A stretch of 64,000 nucleotides of DNA, from positions 558,001-622,000 of the forward strand of contig QBKD01000001.1 in assembly GCA_003053925.1 (NCBI GenBank), in the 5' to 3' direction. Under the pieces are notes generated by a model. It searched no databases and was not told the DNA's origin. It saw only the letters and a program-made list of their open reading frames with translations. The DNA comes from Microbacteriaceae bacterium MWH-Ta3 (lineage in GTDB: Bacteria; Actinomycetota; Actinomycetes; Actinomycetales; Microbacteriaceae). Of the stretch, positions 52,839-62,800 are shown one piece after another (within the stretch, counting starts at the first letter, position 1; each line of letters begins with the position of its first letter). The position numbers and the translations under genes were made by a program.

Positions 52839-53564
52839 ATGAACACACGATTTGCCCTCGTGGCAAGCAGCGCGGCACTTATCGTGGCAACCTCCGCCGC
52901 TCCGGCGCTTGCGGTAGGTAACGTGGATTACAGCACAGATACCGATAAGACGGGGTACTCGCAGGTAATGTGCTCTAACGATGACGGCACTTACACCAGC
53001 GAGTGGGGGTCACTGTATCCCGCGTCGACTTCTGGCTCTTTGGACAGGGTCGAATTCTGGTCGCCGGGCCACAACGGTGCCGCATCGAACTACACCGTCG
53101 AGGTTCGCACCGTTGTCGATGGGCTTCCCACCGACACGATTCTTGCCAGCGAAGAACTGACCTGGGACGAACTGAGTCCCCAGCTGGGCGGCTACATCGC
53201 CATCGACTTCGCGGTGCCCGCCAACGTTACAGCGGGCGAAACCTATGCCGTGCTGTGGACCAGCGATCTGGCGTCGTGTTCAACCTCTCACAGCCTGATG
53301 TTGTCGACAGGACCCTACGACGTCGTGAGTGCCGTGTGGAGCCAAAACGATGACCCGTGGAGCGCCGCAATAAACATGGCCCTTGAGTTCCGTGCGTATG
53401 TAACCGCCGATGAGGGCGAACAGCCCGGTCCCGAGGCTGAGTCGGGGACTACCGACGAGGAACTGGCCGCAACGGGCGTTGACGGCACATTCGGAACCAT
53501 CGCGTTGTGGTCGCTAATCGCCGCAACAGCAGCGCTTGCCGTCTCGCGTCGCCGCGCTTTCTAG
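52839..53564 (+). CDS. LAxTG-anchored secreted protein (small)
   Basis: A 241-residue exported protein beginning MNTRFALVASSAALIVATSA with an ALA cleavage site near residue 26. The mature part forms a beta-rich domain with two Cys (VMCSNDDG, LASCSTSH) and Trp/Tyr-rich strands. It ends with LAATG (209-213), a hydrophobic helix and RRR, the layout of a class E sortase substrate fixed to peptidoglycan. A Glu/Pro-rich spacer precedes the signal. GGGAGAAA before ATG 52839 sets the start. It may be co-transcribed with sdaA. The passenger domain is unrecognised. Confidence 0.82.
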   Translation: MNTRFALVASSAALIVATSAAPALAVGNVDYSTDTDKTGYSQVMCSNDDGTYTSEWGSLYPASTSGSLDRVEFWSPGHNGAASNYTVEVRTVVDGLPTDTILASEELTWDELSPQLGGYIAIDFAVPANVTAGETYAVLWTSDLASCSTSHSLMLSTGPYDVVSAVWSQNDDPWSAAINMALEFRAYVTADEGEQPGPEAESGTTDEELAATGVDGTFGTIALWSLIAATAALAVSRRRAF

Positions 53565-53570
53565 TCGACT

Positions 53571-53602
53571 ACCGGGTTGATGCGTTCGCGCGTCAACCCG
53601 GT
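53571..53602. terminator. Bidirectional terminator between the LAxTG gene and rlmN
   Basis: ACCGGGTTGATGCG, loop TTCG, CGCGTCAACCCGGT form a 14-bp stem with one wobble pair, seven bases after the stop of the surface-protein gene and six bases from the end of the convergent rlmN. Confidence 0.8.
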
Positions 53603-53608
53603 GTTAAG

Positions 53609-54796
53609 TTAATCGGCGGCGGCCAATTGACCGCAGGCTCCATCGATTTCCTTGCCGCGCGTATCGCGCAGCGTGGTGGGAACCCCCGAGGCCTCGAGAC
53701 GGTTGATGAACTCGCGCGTGATGGGGCCTGTCGAGGCCGTCCATATTGAACCCGGAGTCGGATTCAACGGGATGGGGTTGACGTGCACCCAGCCCCGGCC
53801 CCGGTCGTTAAGCTTCTTGCCCAACAGATCGGCTCGCCAGGCGTGGTCGTTCATGTCTTTAATCAGGGCGTATTCAATTGACACCCGTCGGCCCGTGGCA
53901 TCGAAGTAGGCCTTTGCGGCGTCAAGCGCCTCGTCGACCTTCCAGCGTGAGTTCACGGGAATCAGTTCGTCACGCAAGCCGTCATCGGGGGCGTGCAGTG
54001 ACAAGGCCAGCGTCACAGGGATTCCCTCCCCCGCCAGCTTCTGCATTGCGGGCACGAGGCCAACGGTCGAGACAGTGATGTTGCGTGCCGACATGCCCAG
54101 GCCCTCGGGGGTGGGCGCCACCATCGTGCGCACGGCCTGCATCAAACGGTTGTAGTTCGCCAGTGGCTCGCCCATTCCCATGAACACAATGTTCGACACG
54201 CGTTCGGGCGAATTGCCCACTTTCTTGCCACCCAACTCGCCGCGGGCGATGGCCTGGTTGGCGCGCACAATCTGATCGATGATTTCCGCGGCCGACATGT
54301 TGCGCGTCAGACCTGCCTGGCCCGTGGCGCAGAACGGGCAGTTCATTCCGCATCCCGCCTGCGACGACACACACAGAGTGATGCGGCCGGGGTAGCGCAT
54401 AAGTACGGATTCCACGAGAGCGCCGTCGAACAGGCGCCACAGGAACTTGATGGTGTCGCCGTTGTCCGTGTGCAGTCGCTTGACCTCGGTCAGCAGCGGC
54501 GGCAGAGTAGCGGCCACGAGTTCGTCCCGCGCGGTGGCAGGCAGATCGGTCATGTCGGCGGGGTCGCTGGTGAAGTGGCCGAAATAGTGGGTCGACAATT
54601 GCTTCGCGCGGAACGCGGGTACACCCTGTTCGGCCACGAATTCACCGCGCTTGTCAGCGGGAAGATCGGCAAGGTGCTTCGGAGGCTGCTTCCGACGTGG
54701 CTCGGCGAACTGCAGCTTCGGACGACCATCATCGTCACGTGCCTGCTCCCAGCCCTCGGCCGCCGGTCGAACTTGTGGGCGCTTGTCTTCCGCCAT
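53609..54796 (-). CDS. rlmN: 23S rRNA/tRNA adenine-C2 methyltransferase RlmN
   Basis: Radical-SAM enzyme methylating A2503 of 23S rRNA and A37 of some tRNAs. The 395 residues carry the [4Fe-4S] motif [15 protein letters not shown] (CxxxCxxC), the SAM-binding [28 protein letters not shown] and the C-terminal Cys in [19 protein letters not shown] that forms the methyl-transfer thiol. ATG 54796 is preferred (TAGAGG six bases upstream, GAGGGTG also present); a GTG at 54802 is possible. Confidence 0.96.
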   Translation of the reverse strand: MAEDKRPQVRPAAEGWEQARDDDGRPKLQFAEPRRKQPPKHLADLPADKRGEFVAEQGVPAFRAKQLSTHYFGHFTSDPADMTDLPATARDELVAATLPPLLTEVKRLHTDNGDTIKFLWRLFDGALVESVLMRYPGRITLCVSSQAGCGMNCPFCATGQAGLTRNMSAAEIIDQIVRANQAIARGELGGKKVGNSPERVSNIVFMGMGEPLANYNRLMQAVRTMVAPTPEGLGMSARNITVSTVGLVPAMQKLAGEGIPVTLALSLHAPDDGLRDELIPVNSRWKVDEALDAAKAYFDATGRRVSIEYALIKDMNDHAWRADLLGKKLNDRGRGWVHVNPIPLNPTPGSIWTASTGPITREFINRLEASGVPTTLRDTRGKEIDGACGQLAAAD

Positions 54797-54902
54797 GATC
54801 ACCCTCTACCTTCTGTGGCGCGATGACCCGCTCGGACGAATCGCACCCTCTAACGGTACCCGAGTCGCACCATGCGCCTCGTCCTGTCTATTAAACAAAA
54901 GC

Positions 54903-54933
54903 GGGGTGGTGTGGCACTCGGCCACACCACCCC
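54903..54933 (-). terminator. Terminator after the second LAxTG gene
   Basis: A perfect 13-bp stem, GGGGTGGTGTGGC (54903-54915) with GCCACACCACCCC (54921-54933) and loop ACTCG. On the minus strand it is followed by CTTTTGTTT. It lies 12 bp after the stop codon of the gene at 54946-55932. Confidence 0.92.
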
Positions 54934-54945
54934 GGCATTCAGTTA

Positions 54946-55932
54946 TTAGACCGTACGACGGCGCAGAACCAACACGGCTCCGGCGGCGAGCGCCGCGGCA
55001 CCGAAGACGATTCCGGTCGTTGCGTTCACACCGGTTTCTGCAAGCGCCTCTTCCTCAACCGCTTCTTCGTCCGAAGCGATCGTGAAGTTGCCGTCGATGT
55101 CGGCAATCAGGCCAGTGGCCAGGCGCTCGGACAGTGCGAGTCCACCGTCGAATTCATCAATGACGGCCTGTGCCGCGGCAGCGGCGGCGTTGATGTCCGA
55201 CGCCTCGTCGCCCTCGACGTCATATCCGACGTACGAGTGGAACAGGATGAACTGATAAGACTCGCCGGCGGGAATTGTAATGTCAGCGAACGTGACTTCG
55301 TCGCTTCCGCCCTGTACAGGGTTGATGATGTCTTCCCCAACGATTTGCAAGCTGCCGAAGAGCTTGGTGTACAGAGCCGAAGGGATCTGAGTGTCGTACA
55401 CCTGGTACCAGTTATCGGATGACCCCAGCATTTCATCGCCGCTCGAGGTGCTGCCCTGGCCGTAGGAGTCTGAGGGGTCTTCGTAGGTCGACGGAGTGAC
55501 GGTGATAGCTGAACCCGTGTTGTTCGTCAGAATATATACGGTTCGCAACACATCGCCCGATGCGAATACGCGGTATTCCAGCGTGGCGTCCAGGTCGCCG
55601 AACGTGCCGGTTCCCGAAATCACGATATCGCCGTTGTCGGCAACGACCTTGTCCAAGTCGCCGTCGGTAGTCACATAGGAGTCATCGATCATCAGCCCGC
55701 CATATTCACCACAGACGACGCGGTCGAAGTCCTGGCCGCCAAATGCGCGGTATGAGTGGCCAATGTTGCCCAACGAGTCTACGTACCAGGACGCTCCGTC
55801 GAGATTAGTGGTGCCGTAGTCGCCGACGATGACGTCGCCACCCGACCACGGATCTGCCGAAGCGGGGGTTGCCATGGCCAACACGGCCAGGGTTGCGCCA
55901 CCGATGATGGCGGCCTTCGATACAAAGTTCAT
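54946..55932 (-). CDS. LAxTG-anchored secreted protein (medium)
   Basis: A 328-residue exported protein. Signal peptide MNFVSKAAIIGGATLAVLAM with cleavage near ASA-DP; the mature part is a beta-rich, Gly/Asp/Ser-rich domain (about 30-270) with no named family. Pieces such as YRVFASGDVLRTVYILTNNT resemble DUF11-like adhesin folds. It ends EEEALAETGVNATTG, where LAETG (297-301) is followed by a hydrophobic helix and RRR, a class E sortase signal. AAAGGA precedes ATG 55932. A TATGAT -10 at 55997-56002 and a dyad at 56011-56026 lie upstream, facing the divergent TetR gene. Confidence 0.82.
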   Translation of the reverse strand: MNFVSKAAIIGGATLAVLAMATPASADPWSGGDVIVGDYGTTNLDGASWYVDSLGNIGHSYRAFGGQDFDRVVCGEYGGLMIDDSYVTTDGDLDKVVADNGDIVISGTGTFGDLDATLEYRVFASGDVLRTVYILTNNTGSAITVTPSTYEDPSDSYGQGSTSSGDEMLGSSDNWYQVYDTQIPSALYTKLFGSLQIVGEDIINPVQGGSDEVTFADITIPAGESYQFILFHSYVGYDVEGDEASDINAAAAAAQAVIDEFDGGLALSERLATGLIADIDGNFTIASDEEAVEEEALAETGVNATTGIVFGAAALAAGAVLVLRRRTV

Positions 55933-56010
55933 TGTGTATCCTTTCATCCGGCTCTCACGCCGCAAACATTGCGAAGGGGGCCATTTACAACACCGTATCA
56001 TACAACAAAA

Positions 56011-56026
56011 TTCTTTCTAATAAGAA
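56011..56026. promoter_or_regulatory. Candidate TetR operator between divergent genes
   Basis: TTCTT-TCTAAT-AAGAA is an inverted repeat in the AT-rich gap between the TetR gene (56078, rightward) and the LAxTG gene (55932, leftward). It lies just upstream of a good -10 hexamer for the leftward gene (TATGAT on the minus strand, 55997-56002), within its spacer/-35 region, so a bound repressor would block the surface-protein promoter. Confidence 0.5.
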
Positions 56027-56077
56027 ATTGACCTTCCGTCTCCAGCCCGAATATTGTCGATGACGTAAAATACCCCC

Positions 56078-56830
56078 ATGGGCATTCTTCGGCTGGGCGC
56101 CTTGCCCGCAGACTCCGCGTCGTCTGAGCGCGAGCTTCGCTTTGGGTCAATGGAGAATCTCAGCACTCGCGACAAGATGATTGTTTTGACGCTGGAGGGG
56201 ATCTCGGATTCGGGACCAGCCGATTTCAACGCCTTCGAGGTGTGCGACACGTTGGGCATCAAGCACCCGATGGTGAACTACCACTTCGGTAACCGCGACG
56301 GCATGATTGCCGAGGCCACGTGGTGGTTGTATCAGCGGTGGATTACCAACGTCACCTCGGCCATTCTCAACGCACCCGCTGATCCCCGCAAGCGAATCAC
56401 GGCCTTCGTGAACGAATCCGTCGAGGGCGCGCGCAAGCTGGGCGGCGCGTATCTGCTATTGCACTACCCATTGTCTTCGAAGAACTCGCAGAACATCCTG
56501 CAGGATAAGCACCACGACGACATGGAACGCAAAATGGAATTCGTGCTTGCACTACTGGCGATCTGCGTGAAGGACGTGCGCTCCGGAACCGTTAGCGACA
56601 TCAATTTCGACGAGAATAATGTGCCCCGAACACAGGTAATGCGCGATGCCCCGGCAGCGATGGCCGCAACTCACATTGCCTGGATGGTGCACGGCCTGGC
56701 CGCATGGAGTTCAGGAAACCACCTAGCGACGAATCGTTTGAGTATTCGCACGGTCACCAAGGACATCTCTATCGACCTCACGATTCGTGCCTACATAAAG
56801 GCAATCGTGCACATCGCGGAAGGCAGCTAG
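56078..56830 (+). CDS. TetR-family regulator (paralogue 2)
   Basis: A 250-residue TetR-type regulator with HTH region ADFNAFEVCDTLGIKHPMVN, YHFGNRDGMIAEATWWLYQR and a helical C-terminal domain (VNESVEGARKLGGAYLLLHY). It shares the family-specific segments of the regulator at 50629-51390. TAAAAT (56066-56071) six bases before ATG 56078 is an almost ideal -10, so the mRNA is leaderless. It is divergent from the medium LAxTG gene and convergent, with a four-base overlap, with the giant LAxTG adhesin. Control of these genes is the simplest reading. Confidence 0.85.
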   Translation: MGILRLGALPADSASSERELRFGSMENLSTRDKMIVLTLEGISDSGPADFNAFEVCDTLGIKHPMVNYHFGNRDGMIAEATWWLYQRWITNVTSAILNAPADPRKRITAFVNESVEGARKLGGAYLLLHYPLSSKNSQNILQDKHHDDMERKMEFVLALLAICVKDVRSGTVSDINFDENNVPRTQVMRDAPAAMAATHIAWMVHGLAAWSSGNHLATNRLSIRTVTKDISIDLTIRAYIKAIVHIAEGS

Positions 56831-59800
56831 TACCGACGTCGCCGCGGGCGCGCAATACCCACGGCGATGCTGACTACCGCCAGTATCGCCAAGGTGCCAT
56901 ACCAACCGTTTACTCCCGTGGCGGCTAATTCCGGTTCGGGAAGGCAATCCGCGCCCGTTTGGGTAACGATGTCCGTCGTAAATTCGGTCCACTCGGTCAG
57001 AACGATATCCGCACACTGTGAATCAGCCTCGGTGGCCCCCACGCGAATCAGTCGGTAGTTTCCGGACGGCAAGCCATCAAGAATGATCGAACCGTCGACG
57101 GGGTCTGTGCGGAACTGAACGTCGTCCCAACTCAGAAGCTCGTCGTCAAGGCCTTCCCACTGCACGATGATTTCTTCGGTCGCGGGGTCCCCGTCGGGGC
57201 CAAAGATTTTCGCCCAGAGGGCCGAATGTCCTTGTACCCCCATCCATGTTGTTCGGCTCTCGCCCTCGGCCATGGTGGTTGTCATTGTTCCGTCGGTGGA
57301 ATCGTCACTGTCATCGGTGACCGACAGGATGTCCGGCAGTTGCGCGCGCAATGCCCACTCGCCCGGGGTCACGGCCACCAACTGGAAGTAGCCCTGCGAG
57401 TCCGTAATAAACAAGATGAGTGCCATTGCTGTTACCGCGGAATCGAGCGTGGGGGTCAGCGACATAACGCTCGCGGCGTCCCTCGTGGATCGTGTTCGCG
57501 GTGCGGGAATGGTCTCGGTAAATGCATCGACCTCGATGTTTAATCCTGGAAGATACGGTTCATCCGCGCCCTGCAGACCATCACCATCAAGATCGAGCCA
57601 CACATATCCATCCAACGTTCCGTTGGGAACGACACGGATTACCTGCCACTGGGCATACAGCGTGACGTCAGATTCAAACGAATACGTATCGCCATCCAGG
57701 TACGAGTCACCCGTTCCATCGGGTTCGGTGTTCCAACCAATAAACGTCTCGCCGACCTTGGAATACTGGTTAAGGTTCAGAGTCTCTGGCTCGAAGGACT
57801 CCTGTACCGCCATTGTTCCCCCGTCGGCGCCATTGGGGTCGAACGTCACGGTGAACGTTGGCCAGGCAGTCCACTGCGCAAACAGTGTGATGTCTGCGGT
57901 GAAGTCATAGGTTGCGCCATCGAGGTATGTGGTTCCACTACCATCTGCCCGAGTGTTCCAGCCCGCGAAATCGTAGCCGCGGTATTCAAACAGGTTGGCA
58001 TTCAGCACTTCGGGCTCGAAATTGGCCTGTTCGGCCATCGAACCGGGAGCACCGTTCGCGTCGAACGTCACCACAAACTGCGGCAGCGCCTGCCACTGCG
58101 CGTACAAAACGGCATCGGAATCAAACCAATAGGTACCCTCGTCGAGGTAACCCGACCCCGAGCCATCGGGGGCAGTATTCCAACCGGTAAAGGTGAATCC
58201 GTGGCGCTCGAACACGTTAGTGGTCAGCGAATCGGGCTGGAAATCAACCTGGTCGGGCATATCGCCCGTTCCACCATTCGCATCAAAGGTGACGGCAAAG
58301 GTCGGAGAATTTGTCCACTGTGCGTAAAGTGTCACATCGGCGTCAAAGGCATACAGGGCCCCGTCCACGTAATACGTGCCCGCACCTTCGGGGTCGGTGT
58401 TCCACCCGATAAAGGTGTACCCGGGGTAATCAAAGGCGTGGTGATTGAGGGTGTCGGCCTCGTAATGAGTCTGCTCGGCCATTGTTCCCGTGCCGCCGTT
58501 GGCAAGGTACGTCACTGTGAAGGTCGGCAATGCTTCCCACTGTGCATACATTGTGATGTCCGACTGGAAATCATAGAGGGCGGCATCCTCATACGCGGCT
58601 CCCAGACCTAATGGGTGGGCGTTCCAGCCGATGAAACGATATCCCGCGCGAACGAATTGAACGGTGTCGAGCGCCGTCGGCTGGTAGCCCTCCTGTGCAC
58701 CCATCAGCCCCGTGCCACCATTAGCGTCAAAGGTCACGGTGTAGCGCGGCAGCAGTTCCCACTGCGCATAGAGCGTGATGCTGACATCGAAGCCATAGTT
58801 CGCGCCATCGCCATACCGCAATCCGCTTCCATCATTGGCCGTGTTCCACCCGGTGAAGGAATAGCCGTCGCGAGTGAACGAGTTGAGGTTCAGCTGATCG
58901 GGTTCGTAATCGGTTTGGTTGGGAGCAGTCCCCGAGCCCTGGTTGGCATCAAAGGTTACGGTGAAACGGGGCAACGCTTCCCACTGGGCAAAGAGTGTCA
59001 CATCCGACGTGAAGGCATAGACATCGCCATCACTGTACGGAGTACCCGACCCATTAGCGGCCGTATTCCAACCCATAAAAGTGAAACCAGGCCGTACAAA
59101 GCTGTGGGTGTCCAGTGCGGTGGGTTCGTATGCCGTTTGGTTGGGCATCGAACCAGAGCCATCATTGGCGTGGAATGTCACGGTGTAGGTGGGAAGAAGT
59201 TCCCACTGGGCAAACAGAGCGATGTCGGACGCGAAATCGTAGGTGGCCAGATCCGCATAGGCGGTTCCCGACCCATCCGAGGCCGAATTCCAGCCCGCAA
59301 ATCGATAGGCCTCGCGGTCGAATGTGTTGGCCACAAGCGGGCTGGCTTCGTAATCGGACTGGCTGCCCATAGTGCCCGCGCCACCATTGGCGTCAAAGGT
59401 CACGGTGTACATCGGTAACGCCGACCACTGGGCATACAGCACGATATCCGCGGTGAAATCGTAGATATCACCGTCAGCAAAGGCGAACCCACTTCCGTCG
59501 GCTGCGGTGTTCCAGCCCGTGAACGCAAAACCTGCGCGTTGGAAGGAATTCGCGTTAATCACGTCGGGTTCAAAGTCCGTCTGTCCCGACATCGTTCCCG
59601 AACCGCCGTTGGAATTAAAGGTGATGGTGAAGGTCGGCAATGCTTGCCACTGCGCGTACAGCGTGACGTCGGACTCGAAGGCGTACAGCCCGCCGTCGTC
59701 ATACGCCGTGCCGGCACCACCCGGCAGAGTATTCCAGCCCACAAAGGTGTACCCGGATCGCACATATGAATTCAGAGTCAGTGTGTCGGCCTCGTAATTG

Positions 59801-62800
59801 ACGTGGCTGGCCATCACACCGATACCGTCATTGGCATGGAATGTAACAGTGTATCGAGGCAGTTCTTGCCATTGTGCATACAGCGTGGTCGAGGCCTCGA
59901 AGGAATACAGCTGGCCGTCGGTGTACGCAGTTCCCGAACCGTCTGCAGCCGTATTCCAGCCCGCAAAGCTGAACCCTGCACGGCTGAATACCGAGGTGTT
60001 CAGCGAGTGAGGTTCGTAGTCACTTTGTTCCGCCATCACGCCGGTGCCGCCATTGGCATCGAACGTTACGGTGTACACCGGCAGCGCCGACCAATGGGCG
60101 TACAGGGTGATGTTCGCGTCGAAAGCATACGTCGCACCATCGGAGTACGCGAGGCCCGAGCCGTTTGATTCGGTGTTCCATCCCTCAAAGCTGTACCCCG
60201 CGCGTGTGAACGAATTCAGGGATAACGCGTCGGGCTCGTAATCGGACTGCGTGTCCATCACGCCCGCGCCATCATTCGAGGCGAAGGTCACGGTGTAGGT
60301 GGGCAACGGCGTCCACTGCGCGTACAGCGTTGTCGACTCGGTGAAGCCGTAGGTGTCACCGTCTGCGTACGGGGTGCCGCTGCCGTCCATCGCGGTGTTC
60401 CACCCTGCGAAGCTATACCCCGCGCGACTAAAGGAGTTCGGTGTCAGTGCACCGGGCTCGAATCCCGATTGTGGGCTGACGCTTCCCGCGCCACCATTGG
60501 CGTCAAAGGTTACGGTGTAGGTCTGTGGATCGATTTCCACGGTTCGGTCGATCTCGGCGGTGACCGATGATGACTCCGCGACAAAATAGGTGGTTGACGA
60601 TCCGCTGGGCTCGTACGATGCATCGAGCACCATGTTTGCGGACGCATCGTTGCCCGCAACAAGAGTCGCCGTCGTTTCACCTGAACCATCGAGCGTAGCG
60701 GGCATGGGGGTCGAAATCGTGCCACCTGTTGTGGTGCGCAGCGTCACGCTGCCCTGTGGGGTGCCATATGCGGCATTGCCAATGACGGTGATTTTCGCGG
60801 TGAACGAACCGCCCACCAGAACCGAGCGTACGCTGGGGCTCACCAGTACCGCCGCCGGTGAATACACCGTGACAGCCGTGGGACTCACCGTCTGGCTGTT
60901 GTTGTACGTGGTCTCGCCGCTGACGGCACCAATGGATGTATAAGTTGCAAACAAACTGAGGGCACCGGATGCGCCCGTTGCGGGTAGCTGACTCGCGGAC
61001 ACTGTGAACACGTATTTATTCGAGCTTCCGCTGACATTCGTCACCAACGGGGTGCCCGATTGCACCGCGGCCGACACGTGGTCGCCCTCGGTATAGAGGG
61101 TCAACGTTCCCTTGGGCGCGCCCGTTCCCGTCGAATTCTTCGTGACAATCACCGTCACGTCGAAGGTTTCCGCAGACTTCACCGCACTGACCGATGAAAT
61201 GGTGACCGACGGTGTCGCACCAATCGTGAACGGCAGGGTGATGGGGGCGGCCGCTCCGTAGGAACTCTGCGTGCCGTCGGTGTTCAGGCCGTCCTGGTTT
61301 GCCTCGACGACACAGACACCCGGTTGCGTCCAGGTAATTGTCGAGGTGTAGTAGACATACGAACCACCCGAGTTTGTTGCAACCCCATCGCCTGCCGTAC
61401 AAATGCTGGGTGTTTGCGAGGTGTAGGTGACGGGCAAGTTCAGCAACGCACCCGAGCTCGTACCCACGCGGGGCGTCACGCGCCAGTCAACCGTGCCCGT
61501 CGAATTGGATTGGGTCGAGGCGGGTGCGGTGGGTTCTGTGGTCAACACCTGTGTTGCCAACCCCACGGGTACGGTGCGTTCCACCGACGGCGCTGCACCA
61601 TACAGAATTCCATCGCCAGACTGGGAGGCAACGAGGGGGCAGTTACCCTTCAGCGTCAGCGTCGTGATGCGGAACACATTGGTGTCGGTAGAGGCGGGCG
61701 TGTAGGACTCACCAGCAGTCGTAGCCGTTCCACCGACCTTACATACCGAGGTGTCCAGCGACGTCAGCGTGACCTTCAGGCCCGAGCTAGCAGTGATTGT
61801 CACGTCTTGCGTGGAACTGACCAGCATCGAGTTCGGTTGCGCGAAGGTGATGATCTGCTGCGGCAGAATCGTGACCGTCCTCTGCACGGGAGTCGCTGCC
61901 GCATAGGTGTCTGTACCTGGCTGGCTGGCTTCGATGACACATTCGCCCTGTGCCTGATAGATCACGGTCGCACCACTGAGTACACACGGACCACTGATGA
62001 TTGTGTAGGTGACGGGCAGACCCGAATCGGATGTGGCGTCCAGAGCATACGAAGTTCCCGCACCCTGCGACGGCGGTTGCGGGAAGCTCAGCATCTGCTC
62101 GGACAGCGGAGGAACCACGTCGCCACAGGTACTGGACGTTGTGCCATCCGAGTTCAAGATCACGGCACACTCGGTGACGTTGTCGGTCGATAGGCTCGAA
62201 CCAATCAGTGTCGGGCCGATCACACCGTACGCAATGTTGTCGGTGGTGCTGGGATAGGTCGTGGGCACCGGGATCTTCATGACATATGCCACCGTTGCCG
62301 TGCCACCTGCAGCCACGGTGAACGGGCCGACGAAGTGATAACTGCCGGCCGTGTCTTTGGCCGTGGGTTCCGGGCTGAGCGTCGTCGCGGTGGTCCGGTA
62401 CTTATCGATTGTCGTCACCGTGCCCGGCGACAACTGGACATCGACGGCTGGCGCATCGGTGACCTCGTCGACAACGACATCCTGGGTGCCTGAGTTCGAC
62501 AACACCACACGATATTTCACGAAGAAGAATCCCCCGCTGCGGGTGATCGTATAGGCGGGATCAAGCGACTTCGTCACGCTGACGGTTCGCGCGGGGTCCG
62601 ACACCGGCACCATCGTGATGGTCGACGGGTAGGTGCCCGTGTGCTTCATCTGGGTTCCACTGGCGATCTGCGCGACCGGCATGACCTCGGCATCGGAACT
62701 GGCGCTACCGATAACACGGAATTTGTAGGTTGCCGTGTACGTGGTGGCCGATGTGAACGACTTGCACTGATTGACGGCGACGCTACATGCAATGTTCTTG

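Noticed and set aside
58201-59418. Long plus-strand frames opposite the InlB repeats
   Set aside because: Their periodic sequence mirrors the repeats on the coding strand; the frames move between repeats and lack expression signals.
57643-60519. Regularly spaced repeats considered as CRISPR or DNA tandem repeats
   Set aside because: Units are 222 bp, diverged, continuous in frame and encode InlB domains; there are no short identical repeats with unique spacers and no cas genes.
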